Of a stretch of 64,000 nt of DNA, positions 8,080 through 17,297 are shown one piece after another; position 1 is the stretch's first letter; every line of letters starts with the position of its first letter. Both the position numbers and the translations under genes were made by a program. The stretch comes from G963663495 sp963663495. GTDB taxonomy: Bacteria > Bacteroidota > Rhodothermia > Rhodothermales > Bin80. The notes beneath the pieces are model-generated. The model saw nothing but the letters and a program-made list of their open reading frames with translations, made no database searches and was not told the DNA's origin. Location of the stretch: positions 5,022,001 to 5,086,000 of the forward strand of contig OY760427.1 of the NCBI GenBank assembly GCA_963663495.1, read 5' to 3'.

Positions 8080-8761
8080 CCCATGTGTTGCCGGCCGCTA
8101 TTGGCTCCTCAGGACGCAGGTGTGTCCCCTTCAGTTCGCCGAGCCCCTCGCCAATGAGGTCTTTCAAAAAATGCCTGTCACGCCAGCCGTGCAGGTTGTT
8201 ATCCTGCCGGTGCTCCCAGGCACCCTGGTGCTCCTGCAGATTCCGATATTCCTCCAGATAATCCAGCCGCTCCTGCAGCCGCTCCTGAGGCACCAACAAA
8301 CGTTCCAGTCCGAAGATGGCCTCGTCGCGATTCTGGAATGTGAGATCGTATTCCTTTGACATCACGATGGCTTCTTCGGGGCACACTTCTTCGCAGAACC
8401 CGCAGTAGATGCAGCGCAGCATGTTGATTTCAAACCACGCCGGCTCTCTCTCCTTAGCACTGGCAGGGTCGTCCACCTCCTTCGACTGCATGGATATCGC
8501 CATCGGCGGGCAAGCCTTGGCGCAAAGATTGCAGGAGACACACCGGGGCTTGCCGTCTTCCTCTACCAGAACCGGGCGGCCGCGGTAACTGTCCGGCGGC
8601 TCCCACAACTCGTCCGGATACTCCTCCGTGTATTTGGGCTCCATCACCAGCTTCCGGAAACTGTAGCCGAGCCCCTTGCAAATCTCCGGCAGGTACAGCC
8701 GCTCCCACAGGTTCAGTGAGCGCTCGTTTTCCTCACTGGTAATCTTCGGAATACCGGGCAT
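8069..8761 (-). CDS. nuoI: NADH-quinone oxidoreductase subunit I (4Fe-4S)
   Basis: 230 residues. Two ferredoxin motifs, CVSCNLCAKACP and CIYCGFCEEVCP (each C-x2-C-x2-C-x3-CP), would hold the two [4Fe-4S] clusters (N6a, N6b) of the peripheral arm of respiratory complex I. The N-terminal amphipathic part (YLPEICKGLGYSFRKL) and the YRGRPVLVEEDGKPRCVSC lead-in are typical of NuoI. The C-terminal extension (about residues 165-230), rich in charged residues, makes it longer than the E. coli protein but is common in Bacteroidetes-type subunits. No other nuo genes are next to it, so complex I is split across loci. It precedes the DinB-like gene and holA. Confidence 0.88.
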   Translation of the reverse strand: MPGIPKITSEENERSLNLWERLYLPEICKGLGYSFRKLVMEPKYTEEYPDELWEPPDSYRGRPVLVEEDGKPRCVSCNLCAKACPPMAISMQSKEVDDPASAKEREPAWFEINMLRCIYCGFCEEVCPEEAIVMSKEYDLTFQNRDEAIFGLERLLVPQERLQERLDYLEEYRNLQEHQGAWEHRQDNNLHGWRDRHFLKDLIGEGLGELKGTHLRPEEPIAAGNTWDGA

Positions 8762-8808
8762 AGGTTCGGGACGCTTGCGGCTGGAGCAGAGTATACGGGC
8801 GGCTAACC

Positions 8809-10140
8809 TTATGTTCCATGTCTCTCAGCCGACTTGGCCCGGAAGACAATGCGTAAGGGTACGCCATCAAATCCGAAGGCGGTACGGAAGCGCTTTTCGA
8901 GATAACGGCGGTAGGGGTTGGCAATTCCATCCGGAAAATTGCAGAATATGGCAATCACCGGGGGATCGGTCTGAATCTGCGTGCCATACTTCAACTGGAT
9001 ATTTCGTCCGCGGTATGTCGCAGGGTGGTGCGCGCGCGCCGCCTCCCGAAGAACGGTATTGAGGGCGGCGGTACCTATGCGCTGCTTGCGCTCCTCTGCT
9101 ACGGATAACGCCAACTCCAATAACCGGAAGATGCGCTGCCGAGTCTTGGCCGACACAAACATCACCGGTACATGCTCCAGCGTTGGCAGCCGGTCACGTA
9201 CGCGATGTTCCATGTCACGCGCCGTGTTGGTCACCTTCTTCACGAGGTCCCATTTGTTGAACCCGATGACCAGACCCTTTCCGAGTTCTTCGGCATCCTT
9301 GAGCACTTTGATATCCTGCGATTCCAACCCCACGCTGCTATCAAGCAGCAGTATTGCTACATCGCACGATTCCATCGCTCGTTGTGTCCTAAGCGCGGAG
9401 TAGAACTCCACATTCTCTTTTACTCTTGCCTGTCGCCGCAGGCCTGCAGTATCCACGAGCGTCAGTTCGACGCCGTTATGGGTCAACTTCGTGTCCACGG
9501 CATCGCGTGTCGTACCCGCCATGCTCGTTACCACGCTACGCTGCTGTCCCGCGAGGGCGTTGCACAGAAGCGACTTACCTACGTTCGGCCGTCCAATCAC
9601 TGCCACACGCGGTAAGCGTTCATTCTCCGCCGCAGCCTTCGTGCCTGGCAGCGTCGCAATTACAGCATCAAGGAATTCTCCCGTGCCCATCCCATTGATG
9701 CTGCTCACGGGAAACACTTCGCCCAACCCCAATCCATAAAACGCCGCCGCGTCCAGACGCCGCGCCGCATTGTCAGCTTTGTTGGCCGCAACAATGACCG
9801 GAGTGTCCGCACGGCGCAGCATGCGTGCTATCTCGTGCTCAAGAACGGTGATTCCGGTGGTGACATCCGTAACCAGAAGAACGACATCGGCTTCTTCCAT
9901 GGCAAGCCCCACCTGCTCCCGGATTGCACGCTCAAAGCGCTCTGCCGATCGGGGCACAAGCCCGCCCGTATCAACAATGGAGAATGTCCGACCACCCCAT
10001 TCGACGGTCCCGAACAAACGGTCACGCGTAACACCCGGAGTGTCAAAGACGATCGCATTCCGCGTTTCGGTCAGCCGGTTGAACAATGTGGACTTCCCCA
10101 CATTGGGACGCCCGACTATTGCAGCCAGTGGCTCCGCCAC
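8809..10140 (-). CDS. der: ribosome assembly GTPase Der (EngA)
   Basis: 443 residues with the tandem GTPase domains unique to Der. The first P-loop is GRPNVGKSTLFNRL (residues 10-23), with DTPG switch II and NKAD G4. The second P-loop is GRPNVGKSLLCNAL (residues 183-196), with DTAGLRR and NKWD. The C-terminal KH-like domain (about 355-443) includes PPVIAIFCNFPDGI and YRRYLEKRFRTAFGF. Der acts in maturation of the 50S ribosomal subunit. It lies 6 bp downstream of the EcsC gene on the same strand, likely in one operon. Confidence 0.95.
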   Translation of the reverse strand: MAEPLAAIVGRPNVGKSTLFNRLTETRNAIVFDTPGVTRDRLFGTVEWGGRTFSIVDTGGLVPRSAERFERAIREQVGLAMEEADVVLLVTDVTTGITVLEHEIARMLRRADTPVIVAANKADNAARRLDAAAFYGLGLGEVFPVSSINGMGTGEFLDAVIATLPGTKAAAENERLPRVAVIGRPNVGKSLLCNALAGQQRSVVTSMAGTTRDAVDTKLTHNGVELTLVDTAGLRRQARVKENVEFYSALRTQRAMESCDVAILLLDSSVGLESQDIKVLKDAEELGKGLVIGFNKWDLVKKVTNTARDMEHRVRDRLPTLEHVPVMFVSAKTRQRIFRLLELALSVAEERKQRIGTAALNTVLREAARAHHPATYRGRNIQLKYGTQIQTDPPVIAIFCNFPDGIANPYRRYLEKRFRTAFGFDGVPLRIVFRAKSAERHGT

Positions 10141-10146
10141 GCCTGC

Positions 10147-10962
10147 CTAGCGCCTGTCTTTGTGCTCAAGGTACAGAGCACGGAATAGCATGTAAGTTGT
10201 CGTTGCTGTTTCGCTGGTAAACCAGTAGTTGATACCCGCTCCCACAGCCGATCCAGCCAGCGGCACTGTCTGAAGCAACTTGCGCCCAACGAGATTCTTC
10301 GCCAGTTCGCGCGGCAGATGGCGGCTCTGGTCCGGTAGCGTCCCGCGAACCCTGCCTTTGTATTCGGTTTGTCCGGCCAGAGCGGCAGCCGCCACGCTTA
10401 CCTCCCGCAGCGCCGTGCCTCGCGCGTCCCGGTTGTTTGCTGCCGCAGCATTGAAAATGGACAGCACCACGGGTGCATACTCAGGACTCCTCATGGGAAA
10501 ACCGTAGCATGCACCAATCTGCTGTATGAGCCGCAGGTTAATCACAAACAGCAGCGGAATATCCGCCGCAATAAGGATCAGTCCTCCCAACCCGGTGCCG
10601 CCGCCTCCCAGTGCCGCCAACAGCCTGCTTTCTCCAAAGCGACCGCGTGCAAGCGCATCCAGGTCCTGCAGGGGATGACCGTGCAGGTCGTCTATGGAAT
10701 CCACTGCTATCCCCCGGGCCTGCGCAGCCTTCAGCAGGTCCTCCATGTCGGGAATCCACCGTGAAGCGTCATTGAGCAGCTCAAGAAACTGGGCAACGCC
10801 ATCCCCCGTCGCATTTACGATGCTGGCCGGTACTGCCCGCTCAATGGCCCAGTCAACCGGTTTCATCATGAAGTTCACCGCTTGGCCCAACAGCGATCCA
10901 TCGCCGCGGAGCCACCGATCTATCTCCCTAGCTGCCTGCTTATCGTATGATGAATCGTTCAT
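10147..10962 (-). CDS. EcsC family protein
   Basis: 271 residues. The pattern WAIERAVPASIVNATGDGVAQFLE, followed by a Gly-rich hydrophobic segment (LLAALGGGGTGLGGLILIAADIPLLFVINLRLIQQIGACYGF) and a C-terminal GRKLLQTVPLAGSAVGAGINYWFT, is the signature of EcsC-type proteins. The Gly-rich segment and the C-terminal hydrophobic stretch suggest membrane association. Function in this family is poorly defined; EcsC takes its name from a Bacillus ABC-transporter locus, but no ABC genes are here. It sits directly upstream of der. Confidence 0.75.
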   Translation of the reverse strand: MNDSSYDKQAAREIDRWLRGDGSLLGQAVNFMMKPVDWAIERAVPASIVNATGDGVAQFLELLNDASRWIPDMEDLLKAAQARGIAVDSIDDLHGHPLQDLDALARGRFGESRLLAALGGGGTGLGGLILIAADIPLLFVINLRLIQQIGACYGFPMRSPEYAPVVLSIFNAAAANNRDARGTALREVSVAAAALAGQTEYKGRVRGTLPDQSRHLPRELAKNLVGRKLLQTVPLAGSAVGAGINYWFTSETATTTYMLFRALYLEHKDRR

Positions 10963-11016
10963 GGTACGTGGTATCAGTATATCTACGCCCGGCAGGCCCC
11001 TGTGGATGCAATATTT

Positions 11017-11826
11017 TCAGCCGCCTACCAATAAAAGACCAAGCGCGCCAACCATAAAGCAATAGTATGCAAAGTAATGCAAATGCCCGCGACGAACTAC
11101 CGCGAGCACCAGCCGGATGGCAACCATTCCAGACAGAAATGCTACGATGGCACCCACGGAAACCGAAAACCATGTTGCGGGTGCTGCGGCCAGCTGGTCC
11201 GCCTTCAGTACTGCGGCCCCCACCACCGCGGGGAGCAGCATCAGGAATGAAAAATCGGCCGCGCGTTTGGCGTCTACCCCCATGTACAGCGCAGCGCAAA
11301 TGGTGGCACCCGATCGCGAAATACCCGGAAGCATGGCCGCTGCCTGCGCGATGCCAACCACCAATACCCGCATAGCACTCAATGGACCGCTACCCTCCTT
11401 GGCAAACCATGTCAGAAGCAGCAGAACCCCGGTTACCAACAGAAATGCCGACGCCAGTCGCGGCGCCGCGAATGTCTCCTCCAGTGTCGCTGAGAAAAGC
11501 AGGTACAGCACCGTTGTCGGTACAAGCGACAACGCGACAAACCACGCGGTCTGCAATCCGGAGTCCTCACTGTAGTGATCGCGAATACTGCGCGGCCGTA
11601 CCATAGCGTGCGCCACCTCCCGCACCATGGTCCACAAGCGGCCGCGATATACGACCCCGATACTCAGCGCAGTACCGAGATGTACAAATACCTCAAATAT
11701 GGCATCGCCGCCCGCAGGCAGTCCAAGAGCATGCTGTCCCAGTACCAGATGCCCCGATGAGGAGACGGGCAAGAACTCTGTCAGTCCCTGGATAAGCCCC
11801 AGGAGGGCTGCTTCCCACCACTGCAT
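11017..11826 (-). CDS. uppP: undecaprenyl-diphosphate phosphatase (BacA type)
   Basis: 269 residues, an integral membrane protein that recycles undecaprenyl diphosphate to the monophosphate lipid carrier for cell wall synthesis; loss or gain alters bacitracin resistance. The catalytic Glu-rich motif is LGLIQGLTEFLPVSSSGHLVL near the N-terminus (with the family E-x3-E-like acidic residues and SSSGH). The second motif, AAAMLPGISRSGATI, carries the conserved PGxSRSG. Several transmembrane helices follow. Length matches the family (about 270). Flanking genes run in the same direction. Confidence 0.93.
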   Translation of the reverse strand: MQWWEAALLGLIQGLTEFLPVSSSGHLVLGQHALGLPAGGDAIFEVFVHLGTALSIGVVYRGRLWTMVREVAHAMVRPRSIRDHYSEDSGLQTAWFVALSLVPTTVLYLLFSATLEETFAAPRLASAFLLVTGVLLLLTWFAKEGSGPLSAMRVLVVGIAQAAAMLPGISRSGATICAALYMGVDAKRAADFSFLMLLPAVVGAAVLKADQLAAAPATWFSVSVGAIVAFLSGMVAIRLVLAVVRRGHLHYFAYYCFMVGALGLLLVGG

Positions 11827-11879
11827 GATTCGTCATCCATTTATTGGGCGCCGGTCCGGCGGAGTGCAAGATAGGCGGC

Positions 11880-13490
11880 TTAATCCTCTGGAGGAACGAC
11901 AACCACTTCTTCGCGCTCTACGACCACCTCACCCGGAGCCGCACCCCTGGCCTTGCGAACGTATTTGCACGGAGTCACTATCACGGGCACGAGCGCGCTA
12001 TGACGGCCCTTGCTGTGGAAGGCCGCGATGCTCGCGGCGCGCTCAATGACGGCCTTCCCGGGTGTGGCATCGCGCCCTGGAAGGCGCAGAACCGCATGGG
12101 CACCGGTGCATCCGCGGGCGTGCAGCCAGATATCAAATTTGCGCGCGTGACGAAATGTCAGTCTGTCCGCCTCGCCGCGATTCCTGGATACCCACAGCTC
12201 AAACCCTTCACCCATATCGTACCTGCGAAATTTTCTTTTGATATCGAACCCGGTCCGCGGCCCGGTCTGGCGCAGAAGACCTGCATGCCGCTTCTCGTAC
12301 GCATCCATCGCGGCAGCGCTGGACACGGACAACAACTCCTCCGCGGCGGCTTGCAGCACCCGGGAAAGTCCGGCAGCCCTATCAAGGCGCCCCTGCAAGT
12401 GCGCACGTGCCCGTCTGGCCTTTCCTGCCTTCTTGTAATAGCGTTCGGCGTTAGCCACCGTCCCCAGAGATGCATCCAATGGAATGGCAACCCGCCCGCC
12501 GCCCGCAAACAGGTCGTCAACCTCTACATTGTCACGGCCAGGCCCGGTACATGCACACGCCATAAGCAGATGCGCCAATCGCTCGTACTCTTCGTGCCGG
12601 CTCGGGCGTTCCTGCTCGCGCCGCACGTTCTCTACGGTGCGCAATGCCGACAGGAGGCTCTTATCCAGGACTTTGGCGACTGCGGAGCGACGGGCTGAGA
12701 GCGCCCGCATCGTGAGCGTATGCAAGGCCAATACGCGCACCGCGTCGTTAACAGAGTCAAATAGCTCTTCCCTGAGATCGCTCAGCGACACCATCGGTGT
12801 GAGAGCCACTATGCCCTCCCCCGACTCCTTCCAATAAATCCGCGGCCGGGGCGCTTGCAGCTGCTCTGCCAGCCCATGGGTCAGAGCAAGCACATCTTCA
12901 AGCTGCGTGTCACTCATCGCTGCGGGGTGCTGCTCCCGCGCGCCAAGCCGCATGATCACCTCGTTTGCCAGTGTGGCATCAAGGAGCGGGCATGCTCTTC
13001 TAAGTGCACGCTCGGGTGTTGCCCCCTGCCATCGGCGTTTGAGCTCCTCCACCGTAGACGGCAGGCTGGTCGGACGCGGCTCCGGCATCCTCGGGCTCGC
13101 ACTCTGTCGGAAGCTGTCCGCAATCACTCCATCGGTATCAGCGAGATACACGTTGGGCCGCGGACCGTACAGGCAGAAAACCATGTCAAGCGGCCCGTCG
13201 GTTGCTACCGTGATGGTCCGATCACCCTCGGCAAGGTGTACCCCGATAATCTGACGATTGTCCGCCCGGGGCAACAGCGTGGCCACATTCCGCCCCCTGC
13301 GCATGTGCCGGTCGCGCCAGAACATGGCAATCATGGGAGGCTTGAGAATCAGTTGGAGCGCCCCTCCGGACCGGAGCAGGAACAACAGTTCACCGCGCGA
13401 CTGACTGTAGACCTGTTGAACGCGGTTACCGGGAAGCCGCCGGTCCCATTCCCGGCACTGGGCACGCAATACGTAGTAACTGTTCATCAT
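11880..13490 (-). CDS. rqcH: NFACT-family protein, Rqc2/RqcH homologue
   Basis: 536 residues. The N-terminal NFACT-N domain includes LPGNRVQQVYSQSRGELLFLL. The middle is long, helical and Arg-rich, as expected for the coiled-coil arms. The C-terminal NFACT-R domain (about 420-510) includes FELWVSRNRGEADRLTF, DIWLHARGCTGAHAVLR, ERAASIAAFHSKGR and VIVTPCKYVRKARGAAPGEV. RqcH binds stalled 50S-peptidyl-tRNA complexes and promotes Ala tailing for degradation. The DIWLHA motif matches the DxWxH(A/V) core. The two consecutive ATG codons at 13490 and 13487 are both possible starts. Its upstream region is shared with the divergent choice-of-anchor-B gene. Confidence 0.85.
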   Translation of the reverse strand: MMNSYYVLRAQCREWDRRLPGNRVQQVYSQSRGELLFLLRSGGALQLILKPPMIAMFWRDRHMRRGRNVATLLPRADNRQIIGVHLAEGDRTITVATDGPLDMVFCLYGPRPNVYLADTDGVIADSFRQSASPRMPEPRPTSLPSTVEELKRRWQGATPERALRRACPLLDATLANEVIMRLGAREQHPAAMSDTQLEDVLALTHGLAEQLQAPRPRIYWKESGEGIVALTPMVSLSDLREELFDSVNDAVRVLALHTLTMRALSARRSAVAKVLDKSLLSALRTVENVRREQERPSRHEEYERLAHLLMACACTGPGRDNVEVDDLFAGGGRVAIPLDASLGTVANAERYYKKAGKARRARAHLQGRLDRAAGLSRVLQAAAEELLSVSSAAAMDAYEKRHAGLLRQTGPRTGFDIKRKFRRYDMGEGFELWVSRNRGEADRLTFRHARKFDIWLHARGCTGAHAVLRLPGRDATPGKAVIERAASIAAFHSKGRHSALVPVIVTPCKYVRKARGAAPGEVVVEREEVVVVPPED

Positions 13491-13530
13491 CTGGTAGCGT
13501 CATGCGAACCCGCATACTCACTTAGTGCGC

Positions 13531-13567
13531 ATTTACTGTACCTTATTATACTACGCGTGCAGTAAAT
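13531..13567. promoter_or_regulatory. inverted repeat in divergent intergenic region
   Basis: ATTTACTG (13531-13538) and CAGTAAAT (13560-13567) are perfect 8-bp inverted arms separated by 21 bp, in the 95-bp gap between the divergent rqcH and choice-of-anchor-B starts. The AT-rich centre includes TTATTATACT, which could be a promoter element. This may be an operator or a transcript hairpin; no regulator is assigned. Confidence 0.35.
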
Positions 13568-13585
13568 GGCGAAAAGGTCCGCATC

Positions 13586-15130
13586 ATGAATAATTTTCTT
13601 AACTCTGTCACCTTCCTTGTTGTTGTGTTTGCAGTTTCGCAGCAGACTGCGGCCATGCAGCCCACCGCAGCGGCGGAATGCGTAAGTGGTAGGGCTGATC
13701 GATTTCCGTGCCATGAAGTCAACCTGCTCGCCCACATGGATCGGGCAACCCTGTTCGGGCCCATTGAAGCCCAAGCATACTATCTCAGCGATTTGTGGGG
13801 CTGGACCGATCCCGCCACGGGCAAGGAGTACGCGCTGGTGGGGCGCTCCAACGGTTTGCAGTTCGTAGATGTGTCCGAGCCAACCAGTCCCCGCATCCTG
13901 GGTACACTACCCACTCAGAATGAACAAACGTCCATTTGGAGAGACGTGAAAGTGTACAAGGATTTTGCATTTGTGGTGATGGATTCTGCTACGGATACCG
14001 GAATGCAGGTATTCGACCTGACGCAACTCAGAAACAGCACCGGGCCCGATGTCGTGTTCGAGCCAACAGAATGGTACGCCGACTTTGATGCTGCCCACAA
14101 TATTGTTATCAACGAGGAATCGGGGTTCGCCTATGCGGTCGGGGGGTCGGGTAGCGAGCAGGGCTGCGACCGAGGATACAACATCATTGACATTCGTAAT
14201 CCGCGCGAGCCAACGTTTGCCGGTTGTCACAGCGCCTCCGGTTATGTTCATGACGCGCAATGCGTGATGTACCACGGCCCTGACCAGGACCACGCGGGTA
14301 AAGAGATCTGTTTCGGGTTCAACGAGGATAACATGACGGTTGTAGATATGACCGACAAAGCTGCACCTAAGGTTATTTCAGTAAGTTCCTACCCCAACAC
14401 GGGGTACACGCACCAAGGATGGTTGACGTCGGATTTCAGGCACGTGATCATGAATGACGAGGCTGACGAATACAGCTTCTCCTTTGATGAAGGACCTCGA
14501 ACGCTGATTTGGGATGTTGAAGACATTGACGATCCTATACTGCACCGTGAATTTCATGGTACGGAGCCTTCAGTAGACCATAACCTCTACGTCCATGGCA
14601 ATTATGTGTACCAGGCCAATTACAGTGCGGGCATGCGCATCCTGGACATAGCGGACATTGATGATCCGAGAGAGGTAGCCTTTTTTGACACCGACCCGTA
14701 TGCAACCGGGCATTCTACCTTTGGCGCGTGGTCGGTCTACCCGTTCTTTGAGAGCGGCACCCTGGTGGTGAGTAGTCAGGACGAAGGGCTCTTTCTGCTT
14801 AAAGCCACCGGCTTGCAGGCTGCCACACCTACGGGCGTAGCAGCCGACGGGACGGAACTTCCCACTACGATGCAGCTGCTGCCCGCACACCCCAACCCGT
14901 TCAATCCGGCAACAGTGCTGACCCTGCAGCTTCCTGTTTCCTTGCATGTCCGCGTTGCTGCGTTTGACGTGACAGGGCGCGAGGTACGTTTATTGCACGA
15001 GGGCGTGATGGGTCCCGGCGAGCATACGCTGCGCTTTGACGCAGCGGGCCTACCCAGCGGTCGCTACGCGATACGTGCGAATGCGGGCTCAAGCACCACC
15101 TCTACGCGGTTTGTGACGCTGACACAGTAG
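13586..15130 (+). CDS. choice-of-anchor-B protein with T9SS C-terminal sorting domain
   Basis: 514 residues. A signal peptide occupies about 1-24 (FLNSVTFLVVVFAVSQQTAA). Residues about 45-410 form an LVIVD/choice-of-anchor-B propeller with DLWGWTDPATGKEYALVG, WRDVKVYKDFAFVVMD, YVHDAQCVMYHGPD, THQGWLTSDFRHVIMNDE and VDHNLYVHGNYVYQANY. The last 85 residues form a T9SS type A sorting domain: LLPAHPNPFNPATVLTLQLP, VAAFDVTGREV, LPSGRYAIRANAG. The protein is therefore probably secreted across the outer membrane and surface-anchored. It is a paralogue of the second half of the 804-residue protein at 3530-5944, which lacks the sorting domain. Convergent with the YqaA-type gene. Confidence 0.85.
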   Translation: MNNFLNSVTFLVVVFAVSQQTAAMQPTAAAECVSGRADRFPCHEVNLLAHMDRATLFGPIEAQAYYLSDLWGWTDPATGKEYALVGRSNGLQFVDVSEPTSPRILGTLPTQNEQTSIWRDVKVYKDFAFVVMDSATDTGMQVFDLTQLRNSTGPDVVFEPTEWYADFDAAHNIVINEESGFAYAVGGSGSEQGCDRGYNIIDIRNPREPTFAGCHSASGYVHDAQCVMYHGPDQDHAGKEICFGFNEDNMTVVDMTDKAAPKVISVSSYPNTGYTHQGWLTSDFRHVIMNDEADEYSFSFDEGPRTLIWDVEDIDDPILHREFHGTEPSVDHNLYVHGNYVYQANYSAGMRILDIADIDDPREVAFFDTDPYATGHSTFGAWSVYPFFESGTLVVSSQDEGLFLLKATGLQAATPTGVAADGTELPTTMQLLPAHPNPFNPATVLTLQLPVSLHVRVAAFDVTGREVRLLHEGVMGPGEHTLRFDAAGLPSGRYAIRANAGSSTTSTRFVTLTQ

Positions 15131-15266
15131 CACGGGCACGACCGACGCGGTGGCCCCGCGGGACTACGACCTGCGCGGCGTGCCGCTAGGCAACGCAAGT
15201 GGCCACCCGGCAGGCGTCCAAGCCACCTGCGGACACAACCTAGTGTCTGAACGGTAACGTGCCGGG

Positions 15267-15878
15267 TCACAACCAGGCCCGTGCAGCAAGAAAACCGCCG
15301 AGTAGCAGCACCACAAACAGTATGGCCAACAAGTTAAAATACTTGTCAAGAAATCCACGAATGGGTGCGCCGAAACGGTGTATCAATGCAGCAATCAGGA
15401 AAAACCGCGCACTGCGACTGACAGCCGACGCCGCGAGAAACAGCAGGAAAGGAACATTGAATGCACCGGCGGCAATCGTAAAGATCTTGTACGGGATCGG
15501 CGTGAACCCCGCCGTGAACACTATCCAGAACCCCCACATTTCGAATCGCTCCTGAACCCCGTAGTATACCCCGTGGCTGAATCCGGGCACATGGTCGAAG
15601 AAGAACATTGCCAGCGGCGTAAACCCTTCGCTCCCCAGCCAGGCCGCGTGGCCGAGCGCATAGCCCGCGGCACCACCCATGACGGAGCCCACACTGCAGA
15701 CGAGAGCAAACCGCCACGCTTTGGTTCTGCACCCCAGCGTCAACGCGATGAGCAGCAGATCCGGAGGCACCGGAAAAAAAACGGACTCCGCTATGGCGAA
15801 CAGGAACAGCGCGGCAGCGCCGTAGCGCGAATCAGCCCACCCTAGTACCCAATCGTACAGCCGGCGCACCCACCTCAC
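15267..15878 (-). CDS. YqaA/DedA-type (VTT domain) membrane protein
   Basis: 203 residues with several hydrophobic helices. The VTT-domain core is visible: AESVFFPVPPDLLLIALTLG near the start, GSVMGGAAGYALGHAAW, then TAGFTPIPYKIFTIAAGAFN, where the Gly and Pro residues of the re-entrant loop are conserved in DedA-related proteins. The length and the ESVFFPVPPD start fit the YqaA subgroup. DedA-type proteins are linked to lipid carrier flipping and membrane homeostasis; a specific substrate cannot be assigned. It lies 21 bp downstream of the TPR gene on the same strand. Confidence 0.75.
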   Translation of the reverse strand: MRWVRRLYDWVLGWADSRYGAAALFLFAIAESVFFPVPPDLLLIALTLGCRTKAWRFALVCSVGSVMGGAAGYALGHAAWLGSEGFTPLAMFFFDHVPGFSHGVYYGVQERFEMWGFWIVFTAGFTPIPYKIFTIAAGAFNVPFLLFLAASAVSRSARFFLIAALIHRFGAPIRGFLDKYFNLLAILFVVLLLGGFLAARAWL

Positions 15879-15899
15879 GGGTGCGCCCCGAACAATTGA

Positions 15900-17297
15900 T
15901 CAGTCATAGCCCAGCTTGCGCCTCAGTCCGCGGTTGCGGTACAGATTCGGATACGACACTCGAAATTCGTCCTCGGTGGCAGGATCAAGCAGAAACGCCG
16001 TCTTGAACGACGCAACGCCCTCGTCAGGCCTACCCAACGCCAATAACACCTTTGCCATCCGCATATGACCGGCGGCGCAGGACGGGTCTAACGCCAACGC
16101 ACGGCGATAGGCATTGAGCGCGTCAAAACACTTTCCGAACTCGTACAGGATCTCGGCATAATCCAGCCATGCGATGTGATTGTCCCGGTCAATCCTGAGC
16201 GCCCCGCGGTACGACGCCAACGCAGCGGCAATTGCTCCGGCGCTATACTCACACTCAGCCTTCGCGTACCAGAATTCACAGCAGTCCTTATTCAATTCGA
16301 CCGCCCGATCATAGTAGGTGATAGCCTCCTTGAACCTGTCCAACGCATCGTAGCAGCACCCAAGGCCATACCACGCTTCCGAGAACGCCGGATCCTCGGC
16401 TACCGCCAGCCGGAAGTAGCGGACCGCGATCTCCGGCTTTCCAAGCTCTTCGTACGCCAACGCCATGTTGCAGAATGTGGCAGCATCGGCCCCTTTGCAT
16501 TCAAGCACCTTATGGTAATCTTTCAACGCCTCTTCCAGTCTCCGCAGACCCGCCAGTGCATTCCCGCGATTGTAGTATGCGGAGGCAAAGTCTTCCTTGA
16601 TCGCGAGCGCCATGTCATAACAGTTCACCGCCTCCTCAAAGCGTTCCAGCTTCAACAGCCCGATGCCCATGTTGTACCACGCGTCCTGGCTATATGGCTC
16701 AAGGTCAATATGCTTCTCGTAGTTAGCTATGCTCCGGCGGGCATTGCCAAGGCGATCATAGCAGTAGCCAAGTTCGTAATACACCTCTGGATTCTTCGGT
16801 TTCAATTGTACGCAAAACTCAAACTTTTCCACGGCCTCCTCCAACCGGTCCGACCGTTGCAGCGATGCGCCGATTTGGAAATGGGCATCAAAATGGAGCG
16901 GATCAAGCGAGAGGGCCTCATGGTAGGACGCCACTGCGTTGTCCTCCTGTCCCAAGGTGTCAAAGGTGGTGCCGCGATAGACGATGGTTTCTGGATCAAC
17001 TGGGTTGATTGCCAATGCCTTTTGGTAGGCCATCAGCGCCGACTCGTGCCGCTCCAGGTGATTAAGCAGTACGCCCCTCCGCATCCACGCATCGGAGGAG
17101 TAGGGTTGCCTTTCGATCTGTTCGTCTACAACATCCAAAGCCTGCTCCAGCTTGTTAGCCTCAAAGTAGTAGGTAGCAAGATCCTCCAGTGCTTCCGTAT
17201 CAAAATAACCGCCACTACGCCCCTCGTACGCGCGTACAAGGTCGTGCACTTGCTCTTCCGTCCGCCCTCCCTCAAACTCGAATCCGAGAATACTCAT
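15900..17297 (-). CDS. tetratricopeptide repeat protein
   Basis: 465 residues built almost wholly of TPR units of about 34 residues, for example AWMRRGVLLNHLERHESALM, AHFQIGASLQRSDRLEEAV, VYYELGYCYDRLGNARRSI, AWYNMGIGLLKLERFEEAV, AYYNRGNALAGLRRLEEAL and AWYGLGCCYDALDRFKEAI, roughly from residue 60 to 440. No signal peptide or membrane segment is seen, so it is probably cytoplasmic and acts as a protein-interaction scaffold. Partners are unknown. Bacteroidetes genomes commonly encode such TPR proteins near cell-envelope genes. The preceding 300 bp upstream hold no confident gene. Confidence 0.8.
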   Translation of the reverse strand: MSILGFEFEGGRTEEQVHDLVRAYEGRSGGYFDTEALEDLATYYFEANKLEQALDVVDEQIERQPYSSDAWMRRGVLLNHLERHESALMAYQKALAINPVDPETIVYRGTTFDTLGQEDNAVASYHEALSLDPLHFDAHFQIGASLQRSDRLEEAVEKFEFCVQLKPKNPEVYYELGYCYDRLGNARRSIANYEKHIDLEPYSQDAWYNMGIGLLKLERFEEAVNCYDMALAIKEDFASAYYNRGNALAGLRRLEEALKDYHKVLECKGADAATFCNMALAYEELGKPEIAVRYFRLAVAEDPAFSEAWYGLGCCYDALDRFKEAITYYDRAVELNKDCCEFWYAKAECEYSAGAIAAALASYRGALRIDRDNHIAWLDYAEILYEFGKCFDALNAYRRALALDPSCAAGHMRMAKVLLALGRPDEGVASFKTAFLLDPATEDEFRVSYPNLYRNRGLRRKLGYD

